A stretch of DNA of 29,896 nt from the IMG/VR virus record IMGVR_UViG_3300037847_002973, positions 1 through 29,896 of that record; one strand, written 5' to 3'. This stretch comes from a virus. Shown here in pieces: positions 1-9,900 of the stretch. The translations under genes and the position numbers were made by a program. A model generated the notes under the pieces. That model was given only the letters and a program-made list of their open reading frames with translations. It was not told where the DNA came from and searched no databases. Position 1 is the stretch's first letter; each line of letters begins with the position of its first letter.

Positions 1-2674
1 CTTCCGCTGTTGCTCTTGCACCAGATCCACCGCCACCAGTAATTAAAATGTAAGGAGGTTCTTGGTAGAACTCACCAGGATCGTTAATACTGATACTAGT
101 AACTTTACCAGTAGGACTTACTTCTGCAGCACCTTCAGCATCTTGACCACCGCCACCAGTGAATTGTAGGTTAGGTGCAACTGTATAACCTTGTCCTGGA
201 TTTAAAAGTGTTAGACCAGTAACTGTTTGAACAACTGGATTAACAAGTGCTCCACTTCCTTCACCACCTAAAATTCTAGCAGTGGTAGGACCAAAATAAT
301 TATCACCCTGTTGAGTGACATTAACGTATGCAATGGTTCCATCAGGATTTAGTGCAACATCTCCCTCTGCTCTAGTTGGGAAAATATCTGGTTTTGGAGG
401 AACTGTATCACCTTCAAATAAAGGAACACCATAATATTTTGGACCAATAGCATAAGGATATGCTGGATTACCACTGCTATCTTCGGTCATGAAGTAAGCA
501 TATGTTCCGTTGGGATACTCAGGAGTAACGGCAAATTTGCCATTAAATTCATCTAAAGTACCAACAGATGAATCATATACATAATCCTCAACAAAATCGC
601 CAAGAACATATCCATCTTGAGTAAGTCTGAATCCTAATCCAGAAGTAGAATATGCAAATGCATATAGATTGTTTGGAGCATCTACAGGTACAAAGAATCT
701 CATCTCCCGTTGAGATGCAGTAGTAAATTGACTGAGATACTGAGTATACGTTACTTGAGATCCATCAATATAATACGTTGCAAAATGAGGTTGCGAATAA
801 AGATAAGTTGTATCTCCAATAACAGGAGGAGCACCTACATGCCACCCGTCTTCAGTTGTAGAAATAAACAAATGATTTGCATCATTTGAAGAATCATCTT
901 GGTTAAAGACGTAGGTTTTACCTCTTTTTAGATTCAAAAATGGAACTACAGAACCATCTACTAAAAACTGACCATTTGCAACAGTGATTGCATAAGTAAC
1001 CGTTGATGGGGTGACAATTTCTTCGCGATTACCAGCAACCTCATTACCAGTTCTTAGTCTGTATGAAGAAACTTCTCTTGCTACAGCACCACTAGAATTA
1101 TATCCCCATGGACCATAAATGGGATATCCATCAAAGGACATACCAATAATTTTTGAGTGTCCATCTACATGTCTACTGCGATCAATGGTTGATGTATCAC
1201 CAGGTTGATAAAAATCTTCGATGTAGTATGTGTTCATATTTACATCGTCGTCATCGTCCGTCGATGTATCAAGAATCATATATCCTTCATCACCAGTGTA
1301 ACCAGACATATAATTATGAATGGCACAATGATAATAGATTCTATTGGTCTCATCTTCATTCATTAAGAATAAAGCCTGATACTCATTTTCATAATCCGCA
1401 GCGGGTGCTGAAGACGATCCACTACTGGTGTATAAAATCGTACCAGGTGAAGATTGATTTAAAGGACCATCTGGAGTTGTACTGAAACGCATCGGATGGT
1501 TTTGATTACTACTATCCGATTGATTCCAAATAATTAAGTAATTCTTTTTGACCAGAATATTTTTTGGTGCCATGTAATAAGTCCCTGGCACAAAAGGACC
1601 AAATTCAGACGCTTCTGATCCAAAGTCAATGTAAAAAATACCTGTGGGGAATGTAATAGGAGCACTTTGAATTGTGAAACTAAATCCATTAGAACCAAGA
1701 ATTTTATCTCCAGATGCAAAAGTAGATTGAACTTCTCTTATATAAATTCTTGTAGGAAGACCATTATTATCGGTAATAACCTTAGCAATTTCTCCTCGGG
1801 CATTTCCACCAATTTGTGTAATAATTCTACCAACTTCAATGGTTCCCAGTGTTTGATCGAGAGATGCGGGATCAATGAATAATAATAAATTATCAAGTTC
1901 AGTTTTTACATTCCATGTAAATTGTTCTAATTTACCCCATTGAAAAACACCATTTTCTAAGGCAAATTCATCAATTGTTTTGGATGATGAATAATATCTA
2001 ATATTACCTTCGGTAATAGCATCATATACATCTGCATTTTTTACATAATCGTACTTTACAGTATCAATAGAGAAAGTACCTGGTGCTCCACCATCAGATG
2101 CCCAGTCTGGAGTATGTAAAAGACCGCCATTGGAAAGAATGCCAGTTACTTTATCTTCTTGTGCAAGTCTTGTACCAAAATTAGGTACATCTTTACCACC
2201 TCTGTATACAAAGGTCTGATCAAAAGATCTATCTACTAATGGACCACCACCAGGTGCTGCTTCTGCTTGAGTCCATGTAGGTTTTGGATGATTATCAGAC
2301 TCAATTCTCAGTCTATCATCTGTAAAAGTTCCCCTAGTTAATGAGTTGGGGTGACGTTGCCAGATCCTATTAATATCAAAAGATCTTACAACATTTGGAG
2401 TTTCTTGTTGAGGAACAATTTCAACACGAAGTGGATCGTATCCTCTTCCTCTTCTGAGAACACGAACGTGAACAATTTTACCAGAACCTTCTGCAATGAT
2501 TGGATATAATATCGCCTCCTGATCAGGAGTGCCGCATCCATCAATAGTAAGTCTAGGTGGATCAGCAGGATCATATCCGCTACCACCATTTACTACTCTT
2601 ACCGCTCGAACACCAAATATATCATCAAAAATCGGTTCAATTACGGCACCAGATCCAGGAACTAGTCTTGCCAT
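1..2674 (-). CDS. YHYH / cupredoxin-like virion structural protein, C-terminus beyond left edge
   Basis: I read this frame from ATG at 2674 to base 1 without a stop: 891 codons, and the gene continues outside the window. The start follows the upstream stop by 6 bp with a GAGG ribosome site. Modules in order: two GSGY/GRGY beta repeats (about 20-85); a cupredoxin-like domain with H393 and C450-x2-H453-x2-M456; a YHYH-family domain opening with FDGYPIYGP (514-522) and resuming at about 690-745 with a YAYF..YPYAIGP segment; a second cupredoxin-like domain lodged between those halves (about 575-680) which keeps H601 but lacks the Cys-His-Met set; and further GSGY repeats at the visible end. It has no signal peptide or membrane segment. 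By position it should be a baseplate or tail-periphery protein. T4 gp8 would be expected near here, but I see no resemblance to T4 gp8 (334 aa), so I give no symbol. The precise role is unknown. Confidence 0.85.
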   Translation of the reverse strand, partial: MARLVPGSGAVIEPIFDDIFGVRAVRVVNGGSGYDPADPPRLTIDGCGTPDQEAILYPIIAEGSGKIVHVRVLRRGRGYDPLRVEIVPQQETPNVVRSFDINRIWQRHPNSLTRGTFTDDRLRIESDNHPKPTWTQAEAAPGGGPLVDRSFDQTFVYRGGKDVPNFGTRLAQEDKVTGILSNGGLLHTPDWASDGGAPGTFSIDTVKYDYVKNADVYDAITEGNIRYYSSSKTIDEFALENGVFQWGKLEQFTWNVKTELDNLLLFIDPASLDQTLGTIEVGRIITQIGGNARGEIAKVITDNNGLPTRIYIREVQSTFASGDKILGSNGFSFTIQSAPITFPTGIFYIDFGSEASEFGPFVPGTYYMAPKNILVKKNYLIIWNQSDSSNQNHPMRFSTTPDGPLNQSSPGTILYTSSGSSSAPAADYENEYQALFLMNEDETNRIYYHCAIHNYMSGYTGDEGYMILDTSTDDDDDVNMNTYYIEDFYQPGDTSTIDRSRHVDGHSKIIGMSFDGYPIYGPWGYNSSGAVAREVSSYRLRTGNEVAGNREEIVTPSTVTYAITVANGQFLVDGSVVPFLNLKRGKTYVFNQDDSSNDANHLFISTTEDGWHVGAPPVIGDTTYLYSQPHFATYYIDGSQVTYTQYLSQFTTASQREMRFFVPVDAPNNLYAFAYSTSGLGFRLTQDGYVLGDFVEDYVYDSSVGTLDEFNGKFAVTPEYPNGTYAYFMTEDSSGNPAYPYAIGPKYYGVPLFEGDTVPPKPDIFPTRAEGDVALNPDGTIAYVNVTQQGDNYFGPTTARILGGEGSGALVNPVVQTVTGLTLLNPGQGYTVAPNLQFTGGGGQDAEGAAEVSPTGKVTSISINDPGEFYQEPPYILITGGGGSGARATAE

Positions 2675-2682
2675 TTATCCTC
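2675..2682 (-). promoter_or_regulatory. Ribosome binding site merged with upstream stop codon
   Basis: On the minus strand GAGG (2682-2679) lies four bases before the ATG at 2674. Its first two bases are the last two of the TGA stop (2683-2681) of the 415-aa gene. This fixes the start of the YHYH gene and suggests re-initiation by ribosomes finishing the upstream gene. Confidence 0.65.
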
Positions 2683-3928
2683 AACTAATAACGTTAATAG
2701 TTCCCTGCATTGCAGCATGGATTGTACATTGATAATACAATGTGCTAGGAGCGTCCATTGGAACAGTCCAATAGAGAACGTTACTACCACTACCACTTTG
2801 ACCAGCAGTGTATGGATTACCTGCTAAACCTTGAGTGCTTTGAATTCTGAATGGATGAGCACCACCTTGTACGCTGTTATCAAAAGCGTAAGTAAATCCT
2901 CTATTCACATATAAGGTAGGATCATTAGCGGTTGAAGGGAATCCTGGTCCTTGGAAAGTGAAATCGGAAGATCCGTTTGCATTAATTTCCCACCAAGTAA
3001 TAGGACTACGAGTAACAATCCAATCGCTACCATTCCAGAATAATGAATCTCCTTGAGTAGGAGTACCAAACTGAGCACCACTTGACATGTCAGTGTCAGT
3101 CATTGCTGCAAATGTAGTTGGAATAGTTCCATTAAATGCAACAGTAACTGTATCACCAACAACACTAGTAACGATGTCAGCACCACCAGCAATCGTCAGA
3201 GTATCAGTCTGAGTATTTGCTGTTGTACTACCAGTATCTGCGGTTACAGTAGCAAACAAGTTAATGCTTGCAATACCAGCAGCATCATCTCCAGGTAACC
3301 ATTTGCTGCTAGAAGCATTCCACTTCAGAACCTGGTTATTTGTAGGAGCATTGGTTGTTGTATCTACATCCAACAAAGCATCAACACTAGAATATTGAGT
3401 CAATATCTTTGCTCTAGTGTCTCCAACACCGCCAGCAGTGATATTAATATTTACATAAGGACTATCGTCACCATCAACAGTGAAGAAATAACCTTTGTAA
3501 TTAGCAATGGCAGGAGCAGAACTTAATGTTGCATATTGGTTTTTGTATTGAATTTTCGTAGGAAAATCAATAACACCAGTAGCACCATCAAAGACACTGG
3601 TAACACTTCCATGAGAAATGTTTACATCTCCAGTTCCATTGGGATTTAAAATAATATTGCCATTCGACGCCGAGATAATCTCGTTTCCGTTGACATTTAG
3701 AGCGGCGGTAAGAGTGTCAAGATTACCAGGTTCAAACCTGTTATTTGACGTATATTTCAATACTTGATTGAGAGTTGGACCAGAAACGCTCAGTTGAACG
3801 TCGGTTCCATTTCCAATCGCACCATATACTTCATTAAAGTTATCATTAATCTTATCACCGCCCGCACGGAGGGTATCCCCCGTGTTATCATTAGCGGAAG
3901 CGCCAATACCAATAATTTGCTTAGACAT
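2681..3928 (-). CDS. gp9/gp10-like baseplate protein with C-terminal cupredoxin-like domain
   Basis: 415 aa. The N-terminal 45 residues (NDNTGDTLRAGGDKINDNFN and nearby) closely resemble the N-termini of T4 gp9 and gp10, which read TGDILFDGGNKINSDFN and TGDYLRKGGIKINENFD from memory. That segment belongs to the part of those proteins tied to the baseplate, so attachment to the wedge is a reasonable inference. The middle (about 50-310) is low-complexity beta structure with three QVLKYTSN / QVLKWNAS / DSLFWNGS repeats, as in fibre shafts. The last 100 residues form a cupredoxin-like domain with H358 and C401-x2-H404-x2-M407, homologous to those in the next gene (shared VPxDAPxxLYxxC). Nothing of the T4 gp9 or gp10 C-terminal domains is evident. 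The gene follows the giant by 23 bp and carries its own late promoter candidate. It could equally be called a short fibre or fibre connector. Confidence 0.8.
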   Translation of the reverse strand: MSKQIIGIGASANDNTGDTLRAGGDKINDNFNEVYGAIGNGTDVQLSVSGPTLNQVLKYTSNNRFEPGNLDTLTAALNVNGNEIISASNGNIILNPNGTGDVNISHGSVTSVFDGATGVIDFPTKIQYKNQYATLSSAPAIANYKGYFFTVDGDDSPYVNINITAGGVGDTRAKILTQYSSVDALLDVDTTTNAPTNNQVLKWNASSSKWLPGDDAAGIASINLFATVTADTGSTTANTQTDTLTIAGGADIVTSVVGDTVTVAFNGTIPTTFAAMTDTDMSSGAQFGTPTQGDSLFWNGSDWIVTRSPITWWEINANGSSDFTFQGPGFPSTANDPTLYVNRGFTYAFDNSVQGGAHPFRIQSTQGLAGNPYTAGQSGSGSNVLYWTVPMDAPSTLYYQCTIHAAMQGTINVIS

Positions 3929-3948
3929 TACTCGCAGTGATTTTTAGT

Positions 3949-3956
3949 TATTTATA
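3949..3956 (-). promoter_or_regulatory. T4-type late promoter TATAAATA
   Basis: The minus strand reads TATAAATA (3956-3949), an exact match to the T4 late promoter -10 box. It sits in one of the few intergenic gaps here, 20 bp upstream of the ATG at 3928. The TAA stop of the giant gene (3954-3952) lies inside the box. By T4 spacing, transcription would start near 3943. It would give the fibre-like gene and the YHYH gene transcripts independent of the 21-kb gene above. An exact 8-mer of this composition can occur by chance in AT-rich DNA; its position is the main support. Confidence 0.6.
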
Positions 3957-6900
3957 GGATCTCTGGATCAATTAGTTCTTCACCATATTGGGAAAGATCA
4001 GGTGCAGTCCAGTCATCTGGGACAGATGTCTCAACAACAATCTCTGGATTTTGATATCCAGTACCTTGATTTGAAACTTCGATAGATGCAACACCTACCA
4101 GGGCACGAATGTTAGCACCAGATCCTTGGATAGCACTAGCATTAACTGCTGGTCTAGAAGTATAACCAGATCCACCAAATGTAACCTTGACGGATTCGAT
4201 CGATCCTGTTGTGACGTTAGCAGTTGCTTCAGATCCGCGTCCAAACACAGATCCAAGATAATCAAATGTAATCAGAGAGTTAGAAGATTCAATGATAGCA
4301 ACTTCCCTATCTTCAACCTCACCCTGAATATCTAACAGATCTCCAGGTTCAATTGGAGGAACAACTTCAGCAGCATCAACGTCTGCCTCAGAACCAACGT
4401 AAGAGAACGCAACGAATGTGGAACCTACGCGAGGAATTTCGGAGAAGATGATTCTAGAACCAACGATTTCAAAGGACTCTTTTGGTTTCTGAATAACACC
4501 ATTGAGCGAAACAATAATATTATTCTCAGGAAGGATGTTTGTAGATTGTACACCATCCGTCAGGGTTAATGAGTAGAATACGTCATTACGCTTCAAGTTG
4601 AAGGATTGACGTAAGGAATCAAACTCAAACGAAATATCATCCAATTGTCTCAGTTTACCAATATAGAATCCAACGAAGGACGCTCCAGCATCAGGTGCTT
4701 CAGTGAATTGAATTTGATCAGAGAACGCTGTGTATGCGTTAGTTGCACCAGGAGGTTGGAGAACACCATTAACAAAAATGAGCATGTGACCTGCGGGATC
4801 AGGCAGATATTGTGTGCCATTATTGATGGAGAGTTTGAAGGTAGTTGTAGTACCATCAAATCCTTTAAATGATCTCTTAACTCTACCTTTCAAATCAACC
4901 AAGTTGATAATTGCTGCCTTGAATCCATTAGGACCAATTACTGCGTCATTTGCAGTAAAGGCACCAACAATATTACTGAGATAGTATCGTGTAAGTGTGC
5001 CAACTGTTTCAAAGTTTTGAATCAATGCCGATGCAGCACCTGCGGTAGTTACGTTAGTGTTGATAGTTGCATAACCAACTGGGAATGGAAGACTACCAGA
5101 AGGACCATAATCACCAACCTGTTCACCATTACTAAACGTTCCTTGTACAGGCGTGAAGTAAATATAATTATTTGCAAGATCTACACCCGTAATAATTCCA
5201 TAAACATTGGTAACTTGTCCACCACCAACAACTTTATAAAGTCTGTTACCAGGCGTAAAGTTGTTATATGTGACATTCTGTGCAGTGATGACGGAGATAC
5301 CGAGACGAATCTGACCAGAAGATGCAATTCTGTCACCAACATTAACATCAAGACCTTCATATTTAGAAACATCGATGTATTGTCTGGACGTGTCTGGATA
5401 AACAACAGCAGTCTTCTCAAACTCACCTGTAAGAGTATCAGTATCAACAGAAAGTGTACCGCCAGTATTATCATTAACCGCAGCAGTGTTCTTGTAGAAC
5501 ACGTCAGGAGTTGCATTGCTTCCACTAGTATAACCCTTGAATGGGATATCAGTAGTAAATCCACCCTTAAGATCAATGACGTGCATACGATCTTCGATGA
5601 GACTGATTTGTGCTGTTGTAGTATTCGTAGCACCAACTAATACGTCAGTAATTGCCCAAGTACCACCAGTTACAGCAACATCAAGATACTTATAAGTAGC
5701 ATCTTCATGGAATCCATAAACTTGACCCGTAACAGAACTATCGCCCTGCTTGGTAACAACTTCATTCATTACGAAAGGACCATCAGTGATTGCACCATCG
5801 ATACGGAATCTCTTATAGATTCTCGCAATAGTTGCAGAATTTTCTACCTTATTCTTAATTTCTGCATATGCGTCACTCTGTAATCCATAGACATATTCAG
5901 TAGCATCGACACCGCCGCCAACACCGACAGCAATATCTCTAACACCATATGTCTTGGCAGGTACAGAAATACCACTATAGAAAGGAATTGTATTATTGAA
6001 TGCAGTGCTACCCAGTTGACTCTGGATAAGTCCATTCAGATAACGAATCATTCTAGTGATTGATGCCTTAGCATAATCAGTATTGATTGTATTATCATAA
6101 TATGCATAGTTACCACCACTGGTAGGACTTGTCAGAGTATTGTCAAGAGACTTGCTCATCCATTCAGTCAATCTAATTAAGATTCTAGACTTAATATTAA
6201 ATTCAGTATTAGAGAAGAATGTTTCACCAGATACTGCCTGATAAGGATCCAGAGCACCCTTATTCAGTTTTGCACCCCAAAGGTAGAAACCATCATTTCC
6301 AGTTCCTGTGTAATCAGTTGCCTGGTTGTTGAGAACGTAAATTTGTTGACGTAGTGTACTGAATCCAAAACCAAAGCGAGCAGTAGTAAAGATTCTATAC
6401 CAACCATCACCATAAGGAATTACACCAGTATCCATTGGAGTAACTGTTGCAACTTGGAACGTGAGATTGTTAGTTCCATCTGCTCCACCAAGAACACTAC
6501 CAGTTACTGTAAAGTTGTCACCAGGTGCATAATTTGAACCAGTGTTTGTAACTGTGATAGTTGCCTGATTGGGTTGATTAGCGTGATCAATAGTGACATT
6601 GAATGTTGCACCAGCACCACCATTAGAAACATTAGATGTATTTGCAACACTTGTGTAAGTGCCAGTCATAGCACTTGTAGTGATAATTGAAATAGAACCT
6701 AATGTTTCAATATTATTAGCATTTACAATAATATCACCAACATTTCCACCGCCATCAAGGATATTTACAGATCCCTTAGCACCATTATCAAGATCTACAT
6801 TAAAGAATACTCTCTGAGAATTATTTCCTGTACCAGCATCAAGTCCAACTTCATATCTGAGATTGGAACGAGTTCCTGCTTTTGCAAAGAAGGACAGAGT

Positions 6901-9900
6901 AAATGTTTGATCATCGGTAAAGGAACCTGTGTCAAACGTTTCAGACCCAGAGTCAAATTTAACACCAGAACTATCAAATGTTTCAAACGATGTTAGATTG
7001 TAATCTCTAAATTTAAAGTGTTGACCAGCGGTGGTGTTATCTTTAACATGATCAGCAGTTTGAGTGCCATCAGGAGCAAGAATCGCATTCGCAGCATAAG
7101 TCGTATTGCTACTAGACCAGTTAGTGCTGAAATCTTCTGGATTTGTCCAGAGGTTTGTACCAGCAATTTGACCTTCAATCAGACCAGTAATACCAGCAGC
7201 GGTAGTTTTAGTTCTGACATTACCAGGTTCTGTATACCAATCATATGCACTTCCAACACCACTGGTAGCAATAGTTGCTGTAGCACCAGAAGTTTGACCA
7301 GTCAGAGTTTCTGCAGCAGACCAAGTTGTACTTGTAAAGTATGGTCCGATAATCAAAATAGAATCATCTTCCAACCATTCATTAACGAGAGCATATCCAC
7401 CACCACTAGAAACAACGGTCTCTCCAACGGAGAAGTCACCAGTCACACTGGTTAATGTAATGTTGCGTGCGTCTTCTTTCTTATAGAAGTCGGTTGTCAT
7501 TATGTCATGAACAATATTGGTGGTGAGTTCATCAACAAAGTCGTTATAAACCCAAGATCCAGCACCAAACTGAACATTAATTTCAGAATTAAGTTCTGCT
7601 CTATAGTAATGCTCATTGAACAGAATTTGCTTACCAGCAGATCTTGCGGGTGTGCCACCAGGAGCAAGGATTCCAATGACAATATCAACCAGAGTACGAA
7701 GACGATAGATTACTGCATTGATATCGGATGGAGATTCGCTATCGCGATATGCAGTTCCAGTCTTAGGAGTGCCACCAGCGTTATTTCCAACACCTGCATA
7801 TTGAGCAGCATATTGACTACCAGTTACAGAATCTCCGTTGTTATACAGAAGATTATTCAATGCTTTTTCGCCAAGTTGCTTAAGTTGCTCGATTGCATAA
7901 ACTGTTGCCAACAATTCGCCTTCAACACTAGTGATTCTTTGATTACCATCAAGATAAAGTTCAGCAGCACGAATTGTGCTATTAGTTCCACCAGTTTGCA
8001 GGTCAGAAATGATACTAATAAGAATCAGTTTAAGATCTCTCTGACAGGTAACTTCGCCACTAGATCCAGGATATTGGAATGCATTGTAAGTAACATTGTT
8101 CAGAGTATAAGTAAACTCTGCTGTTGTGAGACCCGTTGCTTCTTCAGCAATGTATTGCCTATTGAAGTAAAGTCTATCTGCACCGATTTGATAATCAGCA
8201 CCTTTAGGTGCGATAATCTCATTTAAAGTAGAAATTAATGTATCGATTGCAGTCTTGACATTTGCACATCCACCACCATCTTGAGTAATACCCCAATCAC
8301 CAGTAATAATTTTATCAGTATTAGTGCTATCAAGATCACCAGTAATTGCCTGCTTCATGTAGAAACCAAGTCTCTCATGAGCATATTCCGATTGCCATAC
8401 TTGCAGGCGAATATGAATCAATTCATCATTAGCACCAAGATATTGTCTTGCTACATTTGCTGTATGGAAATTACCACCATCTTCAACGTCCTTAACAAGT
8501 TCATTAAGAAGCAAACTAAGGTCAGTTTGACATCTCAATGTTCCAGCAGTGCTAGATCCATTTTGGTTTCTTGGCATATCTTCTGCAAGATCAGGATATC
8601 TTTGCAGTAAGTCGAACGATGCCTTATCTACAATAGCACCAGCATTCAATCTAATTAAGTTAGCAGCATCACGGAATCTATACTGAGTATCTGCATCAAT
8701 TTGATTTGTATAGAAGATATTATTTGCAGCATCAACGTAATCAATTGAAAGATCAACATCGCTAAATGCATCAACTGTTGCACCAGCAAATTCAAACGCA
8801 GGGTCTACCTTAGTTACGCTAGCAAGATGATCAACTGGTACTGGGAGATTTGCATTACTGAGTGTATCAATAATGATATCCATCAAGTTACCGATGGTTG
8901 TATAAACATCAGAACAATCACCAGAATCAAAGTTTGATACAGAAACAGAGTTGCTAGCAGCAGAAACAAAGGTGTGAGTGTATCTTTGTCTGACAGGAGA
9001 TGCTCCAACATTAACTGTAAATGTGTTGGTATCTGCAGCAGTAATTTCAAGTAAGGAATTCAGATTTGCAGAATCGGGATCAGGATATGCTTCCTGACTC
9101 TGATTACCATCTAATGTACATGTAAATGTCAGTGAATTGGGAGCAATATAAATTTCATCACCCGCACGAATGACTCCGTTAGATGTTGCACTTACGAATG
9201 TATGAGTATAATTACCACCAGTTGTGATTGCGTTCGTTGCAGAAGAAACAAATGTATGAGTGTACTGAGTTGCAGTGACCACTGCACCTGATGTAGCGGA
9301 TACGAAAGTATGTGTTGTCGTATTGCTAGAAGTACCAACATTAAGTGTAACTGCACCAGTTTGTTTGATCAACGCACCAGCAGTTGCTTGTACAAATGTA
9401 TGACTTGTAGTATTGGTAGAAGGACCAACCTGAATAGTAAATGTGTTGGAGTCAACAACTGTTACATCAATCCACTTTCCGCTGATAGGATCAGTAGTTC
9501 TAGGATAAGTCTTCTGAGAAGCATTATTATCTTGAGCGCAAGTGTATGTCAGAGAATTGTCTGCAATCTGAACTCTATTACCAGTAGAAAGTCCATGAGA
9601 TGCCGAAGTAATGGTGATAACACCAGTGCTAGGCACATAAACTGCGTTGGTAATGTTTGCAGTGGAAGTTCCAACTGCGCTAATAGTCAGTTCGGAATCA
9701 TATGCACGATCTCTCTTGACCTTAATGCCGTTAGAAGTTGCTGATACAAATGTATGAGCGTATTGATCTCCTTGTGCAGAAGCACCAACATTAACTGTAA
9801 ATGTGTCTGTGGTAACTGCAGAGATAACCAAGAAAGTTTCATATGCGGGATCAGGATTTCCGTCCCCTGCAACTGCACGAGGATAAGTCTTTTGAGCACT

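Noticed and set aside
1-2674. Naming the left-edge gene gp8 from its position after gp7
   Set aside because: I see no resemblance to T4 gp8 in any part; the domains present (YHYH, cupredoxin-like, GSGY) are absent from T4 gp8, and position alone is weak evidence.
5017-5640. 207-aa open frame on the plus strand, the longest antisense frame after the real genes, and the 254-aa one at 10642-11406
   Set aside because: Both are Cys/Ser/Arg/Ile-rich translations typical of the reverse frame of Thr/Gly/Val-rich repeats; they track the repeat structure of the giant gene and look like shadows.
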